From assembly GCF_015500055.1 (NCBI RefSeq), contig NZ_CP045492.1, forward strand, positions 2,676,501 to 2,740,500: DNA of 64,000 nt. Direction: 5' to 3'. A model generated the notes under the pieces. That model did not search any database. It was not told where the DNA came from and saw only the letters and a list, made by a program, of their open reading frames with translations. The DNA comes from Mesorhizobium sp. NBSH29 (lineage in GTDB: Bacteria > Pseudomonadota > Alphaproteobacteria > Rhizobiales > Rhizobiaceae). How positions within the stretch are numbered: the first letter of the stretch is position 1; each line of letters begins with the position of its first letter. The translations under genes and the position numbers were made by a program. This document shows positions 18,798 to 29,367 of the stretch, piece by piece.

Positions 18798-19262
18798 TTA
18801 CAGGGACTTTGCAGCCTCGAGCACAGCTTCAGCGTGGCCGTTAACGCGCACCTTGCGCCATATTTTTGCGATCATTCCAACGCGGTTGATCAGGAATGTG
18901 GCTCTTTCGACGCCCATATATTTGCGGCCGAACATCTGCTTTTCGGTCCAGACGCCAAATGCTTCTATCGCATTCCGCTCTTCATCGGCGAGCAGGTCCA
19001 CCGTCAGATGATGCTTGGCACGGAACTTTTGGTGTTTTTTCAGATTATCGGGCGAAACGCCGACGACCGATGCGCCAATCGCCTCGAAATCTGGCTTCAG
19101 ACGGGAAAACTCGATCGCCTCAAGCGTGCAACCTTCGGTATCATCCTGCGGATAAAAATATATCACAACGATCTTGCCTGAGTGATTGGCGAGCTGAAAG
19201 GTTTCATGCTCTCCCGAAAGCTGGACGTCCGGTGCCTTGTGCCCTACTTCAACTTCCGCCAT
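18798..19262 (-). CDS. bcp: Thioredoxin-dependent peroxiredoxin, Bcp/PrxQ type
   Basis: A 154-residue cytoplasmic peroxidase (MAEVEVGHKAPDVQLSG). The peroxidatic cysteine is Cys45 in DDTEGCTLEA; the E. coli resolving Cys five residues later is absent (Ile50), as in the 1-Cys members of the group. VVGVSPDN and FGVWTEKQMFGRKYMGVERATFLI are the expected conserved blocks. It reduces hydroperoxides using thioredoxin. The in-frame upstream extension to 19337 is rejected because family N-termini start at this point. The start region is divergent from, and possibly overlapped by, the AsmA-like gene. Confidence 0.93.
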   Translation of the reverse strand: MAEVEVGHKAPDVQLSGEHETFQLANHSGKIVVIYFYPQDDTEGCTLEAIEFSRLKPDFEAIGASVVGVSPDNLKKHQKFRAKHHLTVDLLADEERNAIEAFGVWTEKQMFGRKYMGVERATFLINRVGMIAKIWRKVRVNGHAEAVLEAAKSL

Positions 19263-19353
19263 GTCGGCGCCCCCTGATGATGTTACGCGAGATCGATCCG
19301 GGATATATCCTGACAGCGGATTCGTCCACACTCGCACAAATATTGGAAAGCCA

Positions 19354-22300
19354 TTGAACCAAGAGGTTCAGAAGCACGAGAAGATTCGGTTCAGGCAGGA
19401 GGAAATCACTTCCCTGACCGAATTTCCTTCAGCCGAAGGGCAGGGCCACCTGCTTCAGCGCCGGGGCAAGCTGCCATGGCGTATCCTGCGTGCTGTTGCC
19501 GCGGTCACATCTGTGGTCGGCGGTCTCCTTGTCATCACCACAGGCGCTGTCATTTTCATCGGCATGACCGGTATCGGCAGCGACCGTTTGCGCGCCGAAG
19601 GCGAGGCCGCGATCGAGCGCCTCGTCGGCGGTGATGTCGCGGCAAAAATCGGCTCGGCGACACTTTCGCTTGATGCGTCAAAGTTCATAGCACTGGAAGT
19701 CCGCGACATCACTGTCCAATCATCCGACGGCAAGCCGATGTTCGATGCGGGGAAAATGCGCTTTGGCGTGCGCTTCTGGCCGTTGATGTCAGGCGAGGTC
19801 CGGCTCGGCAGTGCTGCCATCAGCGAGGCGCGCATCACGGCGTCCTCGCTACCGGCGCGAGATGGTCCAAACTGGCAAGCGGGTCTTCAACGACCCGACG
19901 GACTGATCGATCCCGATAAGGTGATCGACCTGCTTTTCGGCAGTCTGCACCGCGCGTTCGATATCATGGAGGTCGGATCCACCCGACGCATCAACCTTGC
20001 CGGTGTTGATCTGGAGCTTCCGGAGGGAGGCCGCATGCGAAGTGTCGTTGTCTCCAGCGCCGAGCTCCTTCAGAAAACCAATGGTCAGATGTCGATCAAG
20101 GCCGAAGCAACGATTGATGGACGTCTGCTGTTAATCTCCGGCACCGCTGCCCGAACTGTCACTTCGCGGCGCATCTCTTCGGTCGAACTGCGGATCGGAA
20201 CGCCTGTACCGGTGCCGGACAAACTGGAAGCTGCAGCTTCCTTGGCAACGCCTGCCGGAAACCGGATCGATACGATCAAGGCAACGATTACGGGCGCCGA
20301 AGGCTTGGGCGATGTGCCGACCGGCCTGTCGGTCCGGGCGCGAATTGGGGGCATCTCGGTAGACCTGAAGGATGATGGTCGTATCACCGGTGACGTCGAT
20401 CTGTCCCTCGCAATAGACAAGGGTACGGCGAAGGCGGAAATTCCCGGGCTGGTCTTCACGACCGGGCGTTCGCGATTCAATTTTCACGGTGCAGTAGGAC
20501 CGGCTCCCGCGACCGATGGACAGGCGGACGCTGGCAGTTACCGCTACGAACTGATCAGCGACGGCTCAATCCTTGCGCCAACAGATTCGCCGGAACCGGC
20601 TTTGGATATTCTGGCCAAAGTTTCCGGCAATTATGATCCCCTCGCCTCGCGCCTCACCTTGGACCAAATCGGTGTTCGCACCAATGGAGGCGAATTGTTG
20701 GGGGCGGGCGCTTTCGAGTTCGCGCCTGGAAAAGCTCCCGGTATCACACTGGCGCTTACAGTGCCGGACATGGCTGCCGGTCACGTCAAACAGCTTTGGC
20801 CTTGGTTTGCAGCACCCGGCGCTCGCAACTGGGTGCTCAAAAATCTTTTCGGCGGGCGCCTGCGCGACAGCAAGCTCCATTATCGGGTGCCTGTAGGTCG
20901 GATCGGCAATGGCATCCCAGTCACCCATGACGAAGTATTCGGAACCTTCCATGTCGAAAATACACGCTTCGACGTAACCGGACGTATTCCCCCGGTCCGA
21001 GAGGCGGACGGCATCGTGGCGTTTCGCGGCAATGACATCGATATTGCCCTTTCGTCCGGGACCGTTTTTATGAGCAGTGGCAGGACAGTCGCTGCCACCA
21101 ATGGCAAGCTTGCAATCCGCGATGCCAACCGCCCGCCAGTGATCGGCGCGCTCACTATCGACGTCGCAGGCGATGCAGCGGCTATCGCCGAACTCGCTTC
21201 CTACGAGCCGATAAATGCCATGCGCCACGTTGGTTTCGGCCCCGATGATCTGACCTCCGGCGCGGTCACCGGGCATGTACGCGCTGACATTCCTTTGCAA
21301 AACGGCATCGATCCTGACAGGCTCGACTGGCTTGTGTCGCTCAATTACCGCGATCTGGCGCTATCGCAGCCATTTGATGGCCAACTCGTCACCGGTGCCG
21401 TGGGGACTATCACTGTCGATCCACAAAAGGCTGTTGTGGCCGCCAATGCGAACCTCAATGGAGTGCCGTCCGAGATCGCTCTGGTTGAGCCGCTTCGACC
21501 GGCCGGGCCTGGGCGCAAGCGCGATATCACCATGACACTGAATGACAAGACGCGGGAAGGGCTGGTGCCCGGCCTTGGCGATCTCGTTTCAGGGCCGGTG
21601 AAGGTAGCATTCAGCGCAGGACCTCCTGCGTCCGACGGGGCGTTTACCCCGCAAAAGGTTACCGCTGACCTGACAGACAGCAAGCTCAGCATCCCGTGGG
21701 CCGGCTGGACCAAGGGCGCGGGCGTTGCTGCAAAAGTCGAATTTTCCTTGGGCAAGAAAGGCGAACGGGTCAACCTGTCCAAATTCAAACTTTCGGGCAA
21801 AAGCTTTGCCATTGAAGGCGATATCGTGCTGTCAGGGGGATCGCTGTCCAGCGCCAATTTTAGCACAATCAAGCTAAACCGCGACGATGACATTGCCTTG
21901 GACATCAAGGCGGCGGGCAAGGGCTACAAGGTAACGGTCACCGGCAATTCACTCGATGCACGCGCCGTCGTGAAGCAGTTTACAGCCGATGCAGACAAGG
22001 CAACCGCGTCGGTCGGAAAGGTGCCGGTTTCACTGGATGCCAATGTGCGGAGGCTTGTGGGCTTCCATGGCGAGCAATTGACCAACGTAAAGCTGAACTA
22101 CAGCGGAGTCGGCAGTACTGTGCTCGCTCTGGATGTGGCAGGTGCCACGCGTTCCGGGGGCAATGTGAATGTTTCCAATTCCACCGTCGACGGTACCCGG
22201 ACACTGAAAATGCGCTCGGCGGATGCCGGCGCAATTCTTCGCTTTTTAGACGTCTACGAACACATGGAGCGCGGAACGATTGCCCTCGATCTGGCCGGAC

Positions 22301-22794
22301 CCGTGAACGGGTCCCTTGCCGGGCAGGTGGACGCGCGTGATTTCTGGGTGGTGAATGAACCCAAGCTGCGGTCGATGGTTTCTACCCCACCCCAGGGCAG
22401 CGATCGCAGCCTCAACGATGCGGTGAAACGCGACATCGATACATCCCGCGTCCAGTTCGAGCGCGGCTATGCACAACTTCGCAAGGGCACCGGCAGCCTC
22501 GACATCGAGAACGGCGTGCTGCGCGGACCTATGATCGGCACGACGTTCCAGGGCACGCTTTACAACCCCGCAGGCCGAATGGCCATGACGGGCACCTTCA
22601 TGCCGGCCTATGGCCTCAACCGCCTGTTTGGCGAACTGCCACTAGTCGGGATGATCTTGGGCAATGGTCGTGACCGCGGGCTGATCGGCGTCACCTACAA
22701 ATTATCCGGCAGCGCCAAGTCTCCCAATCTCGAGATCAACCCGCTTTCGATTATCGCACCCGGTATTTTTCGCTCGATTTTCGAGTTCCATTAG
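19354..22794 (+). CDS. AsmA/YhdP-like large membrane-anchored protein (DUF3971 type)
   Basis: About 1146 residues: a short charged N-terminus ([17 protein letters not shown]), one membrane helix (about 46-70), then more than 1000 residues of beta-rich repeats with DUF3971-like and AsmA C-terminal-like features (for example [17 protein letters not shown] and GTMAMTG-like motifs near [18 protein letters not shown]). YhdP and its relatives bridge the periplasm and are known in E. coli to carry phospholipids to the outer membrane. The start is uncertain: TTG at 19354 lies next to the conserved charged leader, while ATG at 19261 would overlap the bcp start codon on the other strand. Its stop overlaps the tyrS stop (22791-22794). 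The lipid-transport role is inference from the family. Confidence 0.85.
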   Translation: MNQEVQKHEKIRFRQEEITSLTEFPSAEGQGHLLQRRGKLPWRILRAVAAVTSVVGGLLVITTGAVIFIGMTGIGSDRLRAEGEAAIERLVGGDVAAKIGSATLSLDASKFIALEVRDITVQSSDGKPMFDAGKMRFGVRFWPLMSGEVRLGSAAISEARITASSLPARDGPNWQAGLQRPDGLIDPDKVIDLLFGSLHRAFDIMEVGSTRRINLAGVDLELPEGGRMRSVVVSSAELLQKTNGQMSIKAEATIDGRLLLISGTAARTVTSRRISSVELRIGTPVPVPDKLEAAASLATPAGNRIDTIKATITGAEGLGDVPTGLSVRARIGGISVDLKDDGRITGDVDLSLAIDKGTAKAEIPGLVFTTGRSRFNFHGAVGPAPATDGQADAGSYRYELISDGSILAPTDSPEPALDILAKVSGNYDPLASRLTLDQIGVRTNGGELLGAGAFEFAPGKAPGITLALTVPDMAAGHVKQLWPWFAAPGARNWVLKNLFGGRLRDSKLHYRVPVGRIGNGIPVTHDEVFGTFHVENTRFDVTGRIPPVREADGIVAFRGNDIDIALSSGTVFMSSGRTVAATNGKLAIRDANRPPVIGALTIDVAGDAAAIAELASYEPINAMRHVGFGPDDLTSGAVTGHVRADIPLQNGIDPDRLDWLVSLNYRDLALSQPFDGQLVTGAVGTITVDPQKAVVAANANLNGVPSEIALVEPLRPAGPGRKRDITMTLNDKTREGLVPGLGDLVSGPVKVAFSAGPPASDGAFTPQKVTADLTDSKLSIPWAGWTKGAGVAAKVEFSLGKKGERVNLSKFKLSGKSFAIEGDIVLSGGSLSSANFSTIKLNRDDDIALDIKAAGKGYKVTVTGNSLDARAVVKQFTADADKATASVGKVPVSLDANVRRLVGFHGEQLTNVKLNYSGVGSTVLALDVAGATRSGGNVNVSNSTVDGTRTLKMRSADAGAILRFLDVYEHMERGTIALDLAGPVNGSLAGQVDARDFWVVNEPKLRSMVSTPPQGSDRSLNDAVKRDIDTSRVQFERGYAQLRKGTGSLDIENGVLRGPMIGTTFQGTLYNPAGRMAMTGTFMPAYGLNRLFGELPLVGMILGNGRDRGLIGVTYKLSGSAKSPNLEINPLSIIAPGIFRSIFEFH

Positions 22795-24044
22795 CCGGGT
22801 CGTACCAGAACGTGCTTCTTCTTGCCGAGCGAAAGCTTCACGGCTCCTTCGGCAGAAACATCAGCCATCGTGATCAACCGCTTGTCGTCGGTGACCGGGG
22901 TATCGTTGACGCGCAGAGCTCCCCCCTGGACATGCCGGCGCGCCTCTCCATTGGATCCGGCAAGCCCTGCGGAGACGAATAACGCCAGCACGCCGATGCC
23001 GGCTTCAAGAAGACCGTTGCCGATTTCGATGGTTGGCAGCGAGGCGTCGGTTACACCTTCTTCAAACGTCTTACGGGCTGTCTCGGCTGCTGCTTCCGCC
23101 TCGGCGCGGCCGTGCACGATTGCGGTTGCTTCGGTTGCTAGGATTTTCTTGGCTTCGTTGAGTTCAGCACCGCCAAGAGCGGCAAGTCTTGCGATTTCAT
23201 CCAGAGGAAGGCGGGTGAAAATCTTGAGAAAACGCTCCACGTCGGCGTCTTCCGTGTTGCGCCAGTACTGCCAGAAATCATAGGTCGAAAACACATCGCC
23301 ATTCAGCCAGACAGCACCATTGGCCGACTTCCCCATTTTGGCACCCGACGACGTGGTGAGAAGCGGCGTGGTCAGTGCATATAGCTGTTGCGTACCCATG
23401 CGATGGCCAAGATCAATACCGTTAATGATGTTGCCCCATTGATCCGAGCCACCCATCTGCAGGCGGCAATCGTAGCGGCGGCTCAGTTCTACGAAATCGT
23501 AGCCCTGCAGGATCATGTAGTTGAATTCGAGGAAGGACAGCGACTGCTCGCGGTCGAGCCTCAGTTTGACGCTGTCAAACGACAGCATTCGGTTTACTGA
23601 GAAATGCCGACCCACGTCGCGCAGGAATTCAACATAGTTCAGCTGCATCAGCCAGTCGGCATTGTTGACCATCAGCGCGTCGTTGGGCCCGTCGCCAAAG
23701 CGCAGGATGCGGCCAAAGATTTTTTTGATGCCTTCGATGTTTTCGCCAATTTTTTCAGGCGTCAGAAGTCCGCGTTGCTCATCGCGGAAGGATGGATCGC
23801 CGATCATCGATGTCCCGCCGCCCATCAATGCAATGGGGCGGTGACCGGTCTCCTGCAGCCAGTAGAGCATAGTTGCCGAAATCAGATTGCCGATATGCAA
23901 ACTGGTGGCGGTCGCGTCATAGCCGACATAGGCGGTTACGGTTTCTTTGGCGAAAAGATCGTCCAGTCCGGTTTCATCTGAAACCTGGTGGATGAAGCCG
24001 CGCTCTGACAAGACGCGCAAGAAGTCGGATTTGAAGGCGGCCAT
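22791..24044 (-). CDS. tyrS: Tyrosyl-tRNA synthetase
   Basis: A 417-residue class I synthetase. The HIGH-type motif is SLHIGNL (about 49-55), the KMSKS-type motif is GAKMGKS (about 235-241), and the tyrosine pocket shows [12 protein letters not shown] and [15 protein letters not shown] with [10 protein letters not shown]. The C-terminal S4 RNA-binding domain ([15 protein letters not shown]) is present. It charges tRNA-Tyr; the tRNA-Tyr gene of this window lies at 43644. Its stop codon overlaps that of the AsmA-like gene in convergent orientation, so no terminator fits between them. Confidence 0.97.
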   Translation of the reverse strand: MAAFKSDFLRVLSERGFIHQVSDETGLDDLFAKETVTAYVGYDATATSLHIGNLISATMLYWLQETGHRPIALMGGGTSMIGDPSFRDEQRGLLTPEKIGENIEGIKKIFGRILRFGDGPNDALMVNNADWLMQLNYVEFLRDVGRHFSVNRMLSFDSVKLRLDREQSLSFLEFNYMILQGYDFVELSRRYDCRLQMGGSDQWGNIINGIDLGHRMGTQQLYALTTPLLTTSSGAKMGKSANGAVWLNGDVFSTYDFWQYWRNTEDADVERFLKIFTRLPLDEIARLAALGGAELNEAKKILATEATAIVHGRAEAEAAAETARKTFEEGVTDASLPTIEIGNGLLEAGIGVLALFVSAGLAGSNGEARRHVQGGALRVNDTPVTDDKRLITMADVSAEGAVKLSLGKKKHVLVRPG

Positions 24045-24146
24045 GCTATGTTCCCGGAAAGTCGCTTGTGAAGGGTCGTCGCCCGGCCTTTAGCATCTGG
24101 GCGGCAGATATCACAAGAACGAGAGGCAAAGCGGCGTTAGCGGTAG

Positions 24147-24798
24147 TTAAGTGCTGCGGTGGTTGCGCACCAGCCGGGCCATTTCAACGGCGTTGTCTTC
24201 ATTGCGGCCGGTCACCGTCAGCCCCTTCGCAACGCCCTCACGGTCCGCCTCCGGTCGGTTTTGGCTGACCTTCCATTTGCCGGAAATCTCGGTGATTTCG
24301 ATTTTTAACCCTATAATGCCCCTGAGCTGCGAGGCGATGTAGCTGTCCGGTGCGTCAGCAACGTGCCACGGCTCAGGCTCGTCTTTTTCCTGAGACTGGG
24401 TCAACGCATCAACTTGCGCTATTAACCACGCGGCGTCATCGATGATCGTTGCCTTGCCGCGCACCTGCACAATGGCGTAATTCCACGTGGGCACGACTTT
24501 GCCGGGTTTCGCGCTTTGTTTCGTACCAGGATGGGGTGACGTAGGTGTCGCTGCCCTGAAACACGACGAGCACGGGCAGATCGGGTGTCTCGGCAATCAA
24601 GCGCCATTGCGGGTTGGCACGGGCAAAATGGGCACGCAGCCTTCCCTTCGGTCCGATGCCGTCATCCAGCAGAAATGGTAGCGGGTTGGCCACCGGGCCA
24701 TCGCTGCCGTTCGAAACCACCAACCCCAAGGGATGTGCCCGGATCAGCCCATGCAGAATGTCCAGCCGGGTCTCTACGAAATGTGGAGGCTGGTACAT
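24147..24798 (-). pseudogene. PaiB-type FMN-binding negative transcriptional regulator, frameshifted
   Basis: Two overlapping frames together make one PaiB protein of about 215 residues. The first (from ATG at 24798) reads MYQPPHFVETRLDILHGLI through GSDTYVTPSWYETKRET and then goes off-family. The second supplies GKVVPTWNYAIVQVRGKA, then LKIEITEISGKWKVSQNRP to the stop at 24147. The switch is at the GGG run 24504-24506 of the plus strand (CCC in the coding strand): removing one base restores ETGKVVPTW. All other family blocks are intact, so this is a recent mutation or a sequencing error. PaiB relatives bind FMN and, in Bacillus, influence sporulation and degradative-enzyme genes. Confidence 0.85.
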
Positions 24799-24815
24799 GC
24801 TGCAAAAAACCTTTC

Positions 24816-25490
24816 CTAGCGCAAGCGTTTGGGGCGAGCTTCGGCCAGTTCGCCATTGAGGCGTCGGTCGAGATAATCAGAGCATTCTTCGATCAACAGG
24901 TCAGAATGGCTTTGGAAGAAGTGGTTCGCGCCCGGCATCGTCTTCTGGGTAATGGTGATGCCTTTCTGGGTGTGCAGTTTGTCTACCAGACCCTGCACAT
25001 CTTTCGGTGGCGCCACCTTGTCAGCATCACCATGGATGATGAGTCCGGATGAAGGGCAAGGGGCCAAAAAGGAAAAGTCATAGGTGTTGGGCTGCGGGGC
25101 GATCGACATAAAACCCTCGATCTCTGGGCGCCGCATCAAAAGCTGCATGCCGATCCATGCGCCAAACGAATAGCCGGCAACCCAGCAAGACTTGGAATCG
25201 GGATGCAGCGACTGAATCCAGTCAAGCGCGGCTGCCGCATCCGAAAGCTCGCCAGTGCCGTGGTCAAATTCGCCCTGGCTGCGGCCGATCGAACGGAAAT
25301 TGAAACGCAGCGTGGTAAAGTTGCGCTTCTGGAACATGTAGAAGAGGTCGTAGACGATCTTGTTGTTCATCGTCCCGCCGAACTGCGGGTGCGGGTGCAG
25401 CACGATGGCGATCGGCGCGTTCTTTTCCTTCGAAGGCTGGTAGCGACCCTCCAGGCGACCCGCTGGACCTGCAAAAATGACCTCTGGCAT
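24816..25490 (-). CDS. Alpha/beta hydrolase
   Basis: A 224-residue soluble protein with a complete catalytic triad: nucleophile Ser108 in AGYSFGAW, acid Asp155 or Asp157 in HGDADKVAP and His190 in GANHFF. The oxyanion region reads LHPHPQFGGTMNN (31-43). This pattern is that of the small YdeN/dienelactone hydrolase-like group often annotated as alpha/beta hydrolase in rhizobia; the substrate is unknown. It runs divergently from the suf operon with about 229 bp between starts, and is followed after 17 bp by the broken PaiB gene on the same strand, so both may share a promoter in the suf intergenic region. Confidence 0.88.
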   Translation of the reverse strand: MPEVIFAGPAGRLEGRYQPSKEKNAPIAIVLHPHPQFGGTMNNKIVYDLFYMFQKRNFTTLRFNFRSIGRSQGEFDHGTGELSDAAAALDWIQSLHPDSKSCWVAGYSFGAWIGMQLLMRRPEIEGFMSIAPQPNTYDFSFLAPCPSSGLIIHGDADKVAPPKDVQGLVDKLHTQKGITITQKTMPGANHFFQSHSDLLIEECSDYLDRRLNGELAEARPKRLR

Positions 25491-25646
25491 GCGATACTCC
25501 GGTTGCTGAAGCTGCTGCCCGGGCTGGGGAAATCGAAAATCTCCGGCCTTGACGCGCCGCGGACGGCTCCATAAAAAGCTACTTTAGAACTCTTCAAAAC
25601 TGGGTAGCCGCTGCCACCCCGTTGTCGAAGCGGGTTCTTAGGACGT

Positions 25647-25675
25647 TTGACCTTGAAAATTCAAGGAAATAACGC
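25647..25675 (+). promoter_or_regulatory. Possible suf promoter with palindromic operator
   Basis: CCTTGAA AA TTCAAGG (25651-25666) is a perfect 7-bp inverted repeat with a 2-bp centre, 54 bp upstream of the desulfurase start. It overlaps TTGACC (25647-25652), and TAACGC follows after 17 bp, a weak -10. A repressor bound here would block that promoter. It does not obviously match the Irr or RirA boxes I know. This is inference. Confidence 0.4.
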
Positions 25676-25719
25676 CAGATCGCCCGCAAGCGCAAACTGA
25701 CAGGACAAATCACATCGCT

Positions 25720-26883
25720 ATGGACGGCCATCGCGCCTATCTTGACTACAACGCCAGCGCGCCTTTGCTGGACGCTGCGCGTGAGGCGATGGGCTTAGCG
25801 CTGGATTGCGATGCCAATCCTTCATCGGTTCATGGCGAAGGCAGAACCGCCCGCCGGCTGATCGAAGACGCGCGCCGCGCAGTCGCCAGCCTGGCAAACG
25901 CCATACCTGACCATGTTGTTTTCACATCAGGTGCCACGGAAGCAGCAGCAACACTTCTGACGCCAAACTGGCGCATGGGTCGCGGCGTAATCCGGATGGC
26001 ACGGCTCTATGTTGCGGCCTCCGACCATCCCTGTATTCTGGGTGGTGGACGCTTTCGGCCAGACCAGATCGAGACGATCGGGATCGATGGCAACGGCGTG
26101 ATCGATCTTGCCGAGCTGGCTGATGCCTTGGCAAAGCATGACAGTGAAGCTGGTCTGCCAATGGTGGCGATCCATCATGCCAACAATGAAACAGGTGTCG
26201 TTCAGCCCGTCGCGGAGATTGCCGCATTTGTGCATGGCGCCGGTGGCGTGTTCGTGCTGGACGCCGTTCAATCGGCTGGGAGAATTTCTCTAGATATTAC
26301 AGAGGGTTCTGTTGATTTTCTGATTCTTTCGTCACACAAGATTGGCGGTCCAAAGGGTGCTGGTGCCATTGTCGGCGCTTCGGATCTGCTAATGCCGGAA
26401 CCGCTTGTGACCGGCGGTGGCCAGGAAAAGGGTCATCGCGCCGGCACAGAAAACGTTGCCGCGATTGCAGGCTTTGGCGCCGCCGCTGCAGAAGCTCTTG
26501 CTTCGCTGGGCGGCATGGCTGCAGTTGGTGCATTGCGCAGCCGCATCGAGTCAGCGATACGCAGCAACGTTGATTTCGCTGAAATCTACGGCGAGGGCGC
26601 AGAGCGCCTATCCAACACGGTGTTCTTTGCCATTCCGGACATGGCGGCCGAGACCTTGCAAATCGCTTTCGATCTTGCCGGTGTCGCCGTTTCTGCAGGT
26701 TCGGCCTGTTCGTCTGGCAAGGTTGGCCCGAGCCATGTGCTGAAGGCGATGGGCCGGGCGGGGGAAAGTGCCTTGCGTGTGTCTATCGGGCGCGGCACGA
26801 CCGACGCTGACATCGCATTGTTCGAAAAGGCGCTTGCCGGCATTGTCGCCAGGCAAGTGGCCAGAAAAGAAAAGGCCGCCTGA
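25720..26883 (+). CDS. Cysteine desulfurase, NifS/IscS-like, first gene of the suf operon
   Basis: A 387-residue PLP enzyme (MDGHRAYLDYNASAPLLDAA). Lys207 in SSHKIGGPKG binds PLP; Cys330 in SAGSACSSGKVG is the catalytic persulfide cysteine; HHANNETG (152-159) and HRAGTENV (239-246) are family blocks. It releases sulfur from cysteine for Fe-S cluster assembly. It belongs to the class with the longer SSGK active-site loop (NifS/IscS-like), different from SufS six genes downstream. A local stretch around 26281-26340 is AT-rich compared with the rest. The start ATG lacks a strong ribosome-binding site. sufB follows after 153 bp. Confidence 0.92.
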   Translation: MDGHRAYLDYNASAPLLDAAREAMGLALDCDANPSSVHGEGRTARRLIEDARRAVASLANAIPDHVVFTSGATEAAATLLTPNWRMGRGVIRMARLYVAASDHPCILGGGRFRPDQIETIGIDGNGVIDLAELADALAKHDSEAGLPMVAIHHANNETGVVQPVAEIAAFVHGAGGVFVLDAVQSAGRISLDITEGSVDFLILSSHKIGGPKGAGAIVGASDLLMPEPLVTGGGQEKGHRAGTENVAAIAGFGAAAAEALASLGGMAAVGALRSRIESAIRSNVDFAEIYGEGAERLSNTVFFAIPDMAAETLQIAFDLAGVAVSAGSACSSGKVGPSHVLKAMGRAGESALRVSIGRGTTDADIALFEKALAGIVARQVARKEKAA

Positions 26884-27036
26884 CCGGCAGCTGCCCATAA
26901 GCCGGACACGGCTTGAACGAGCATTGCGAGCCGATGAAATTCGGTTTGCAGTGCACTATATAGAACTTACGCCGCCAAGCGGTGTCATAGTTCGAAAACT
27001 GCCGGGCCTTGCACCCGGCGTGGATGGAGAGCGCCT

Positions 27037-28572
27037 ATGCCTGCTGTGCAGGAGACCATTGATCAGGTCCGTCAGATCGACGTGGACCAGTATAAATACG
27101 GTTTCGAGACGATCATCGAAATGGACAAGGCCCCGCGTGGCCTGTCTGAAGACACGATCCGTTTCATCTCGGCCAAGAAGGAAGAGCCCGAATGGATGCT
27201 TGAATGGCGTCTGGAGGCGTTCCGCCGTTGGCTGACGCTTGAAGAGCCCAATTGGGCGCGCGTCAATTATCCGAAGATCGACTTTCAGGACATCCATTAC
27301 TACGCGGCGCCCAAAAGCACGCCTGGACCAAGCTCACTTGCTGAGGTCGATCCCGAGCTATTGCGCGTTTACGAGAAGCTCGGCATCCCGCTTCGTGAAC
27401 AGGAAATTCTGGCCGGAGTCGAAAAGCCTGCCGCCAGCGCTGATGGCGAGACCATCGAAGATGGCGAGGAAAGCGACAACATCTACAAATCTGGCCGTGT
27501 TGCAGTCGATGCGGTGTTTGATTCCGTGTCTGTCGTCACGACCTTCAAGAAAGAGCTTGCTCAGGCAGGCGTTATTTTCTGCGCGATATCGGAAGCCATT
27601 CGCGAACATCCGGAACTGGTGAAGAAATATATCGGCTCGGTCGTACCCACGAGCGATAATTACTATGCAACGCTCAACTCGGCGGTCTTCACCGACGGTT
27701 CCTTCGTGTTCGTGCCTAAAGGCGTGCGGTGCCCGATGGAATTGTCGACATATTTCCGCATAAACGAAAAGAACACCGGCCAGTTCGAGCGCACGCTGAT
27801 CATCGTGGAAGAGGGCGGCTACGTGTCCTACCTCGAAGGCTGCACAGCGCCTCAGCGCGATGAGAACCAGTTGCATGCCGCCGTGGTGGAGCTGGTGGCA
27901 CTTGATGATGCCGAGATCAAATACTCGACCGTCCAGAACTGGTATCCGGGCGATGCGAACGGCAAGGGCGGCATCTACAATTTCGTCACCAAACGCGGCG
28001 ATTGCCGGGGTGACCGCTCGAAAATTTCGTGGACGCAGGTCGAAACTGGTTCCGCGATTACCTGGAAGTACCCGTCCTGCATCCTGCGTGGCGATGACAG
28101 CCAGGGCGAGTTTTACTCGATCGCCGTCTCCAATGGCTACCAGCAGATCGACAGCGGCACCAAGATGATCCATCTCGGTAAAAACACCAAGAGCCGCATC
28201 ATCTCCAAGGGTATTGCCGCAGGCTTCTCGCAAAACACCTATCGCGGGCAGGTCTCGGCACATCGCAAAGCAACGAACGCACGTAATTTCACCAATTGCG
28301 ATTCGCTGCTGATCGGCAATAATTGCGGTGCCCACACGGTCCCTTACATCGAGGCGAAAAACGCATCGGCGCAGTTCGAGCACGAAGCGACAACCTCAAA
28401 GATTTCCGACGATCAGAAGTTTTACGTCATGCAGCGCGGCATTCCTGAAGAGGAAGCAATTGCGCTCATCGTCAATGGCTTCGTCAAGGAAGTGATCCAG
28501 GAACTACCTATGGAATTCGCGGTAGAAGCGCAGAAACTCATCGGTATTTCGCTCGAAGGCTCGGTCGGCTGA
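27037..28572 (+). CDS. sufB: Fe-S cluster assembly scaffold protein SufB
   Basis: The 511-residue product has the SufB core: [16 protein letters not shown] (about 228-243), [20 protein letters not shown] (about 250-269), [11 protein letters not shown] and the C-terminal [17 protein letters not shown] followed by HEATTSKI. SufB forms the SufBCD complex with SufC and SufD, where a new Fe-S cluster is built; its conserved Cys and the Glu/His at the SufB-SufD interface are retained. Length is slightly more than in E. coli (495), normal for alphaproteobacteria. It is followed by sufC after 30 bp. Confidence 0.97.
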   Translation: MPAVQETIDQVRQIDVDQYKYGFETIIEMDKAPRGLSEDTIRFISAKKEEPEWMLEWRLEAFRRWLTLEEPNWARVNYPKIDFQDIHYYAAPKSTPGPSSLAEVDPELLRVYEKLGIPLREQEILAGVEKPAASADGETIEDGEESDNIYKSGRVAVDAVFDSVSVVTTFKKELAQAGVIFCAISEAIREHPELVKKYIGSVVPTSDNYYATLNSAVFTDGSFVFVPKGVRCPMELSTYFRINEKNTGQFERTLIIVEEGGYVSYLEGCTAPQRDENQLHAAVVELVALDDAEIKYSTVQNWYPGDANGKGGIYNFVTKRGDCRGDRSKISWTQVETGSAITWKYPSCILRGDDSQGEFYSIAVSNGYQQIDSGTKMIHLGKNTKSRIISKGIAAGFSQNTYRGQVSAHRKATNARNFTNCDSLLIGNNCGAHTVPYIEAKNASAQFEHEATTSKISDDQKFYVMQRGIPEEEAIALIVNGFVKEVIQELPMEFAVEAQKLIGISLEGSVG

Positions 28573-28602
28573 GCCGACCCAAAGAATATTCAGGACAGAC
28601 AT

Positions 28603-29358
28603 ATGCTTGAGATCAAGAACCTGCACGCCTGCATCGCCTCTGATGGCACCGAAATCATTCGCGGACTGAACCTCACGGTAAAGGCCGGCGAAGTCGCGGC
28701 CATTATGGGGCCGAATGGCTCGGGAAAATCCACGCTCTCCTACGTTCTCGCAGGCCGTGATGACTATGAAGTGACCGAGGGCGAAGTTATCTTCAACGGC
28801 CAGAACATCCTTGAGATGGATCCTGCCGAACGCGCCGCGACTGGCATCTTTCTGGCTTTCCAATATCCGATGGAAATACCAGGTGTGGCCACCATGGAGT
28901 TTCTCAAAGTGGCAATGAACGCGCAGCGTAAGGCGCGCGGCGAAGAACCTTTGAAGATCCCGGAATTCATCAGGCGCGTTAAGGAAGCTGCCGCTTCTCT
29001 GGAAATGGACATGGCGATGCTCAAGCGTCCGCTCAATGTCGGGTTTTCCGGCGGTGAAAAGAAGCGCGCTGAAATCCTTCAGATGAAATTGCTGGAGCCG
29101 AAGCTCTGCGTGCTGGACGAGACCGACAGCGGGCTCGACATTGATGCGCTGAAGATCGTCGCTGACGGCGTCAACGCATTGCGTTCGCCAGATCGTGCGG
29201 TTGTGGTCATCACCCACTATCAGCGCCTGCTTGATTACATCGTGCCAGACACCGTTCATGTTCTCTACAAGGGGCAGGTGATCAAGTCGGGCGACAAGAC
29301 ACTTGCACATGAGCTGGAAGCCAATGGCTATGCCGGCATCATCGGCGAAGCCGCCTGA
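28603..29358 (+). CDS. sufC: Fe-S cluster assembly ATPase SufC
   Basis: A 251-residue ABC-type ATPase without membrane segments. Walker A is GPNGSGKST (about 35-43), the signature is FSGGEKKRAEI (about 148-158), Walker B is LCVLDETDSGLD (about 167-178), and the H-loop is VVITHYQR. The sequence ETDSGLD, with Asp after Thr, is typical of SufC and not of transporter ATPases. It powers conformational change of SufBCD. It sits between sufB and sufD with 30 and 9 bp gaps. Confidence 0.97.
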   Translation: MLEIKNLHACIASDGTEIIRGLNLTVKAGEVAAIMGPNGSGKSTLSYVLAGRDDYEVTEGEVIFNGQNILEMDPAERAATGIFLAFQYPMEIPGVATMEFLKVAMNAQRKARGEEPLKIPEFIRRVKEAAASLEMDMAMLKRPLNVGFSGGEKKRAEILQMKLLEPKLCVLDETDSGLDIDALKIVADGVNALRSPDRAVVVITHYQRLLDYIVPDTVHVLYKGQVIKSGDKTLAHELEANGYAGIIGEAA

Positions 29359-29367
29359 GGGGTGTCC

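Noticed and set aside
22791-22794. Overlapping stops of the AsmA-like gene and tyrS as a possible misassembly
   Set aside because: Both proteins end with normal family C-termini; tight convergent stops are common in compact genomes.
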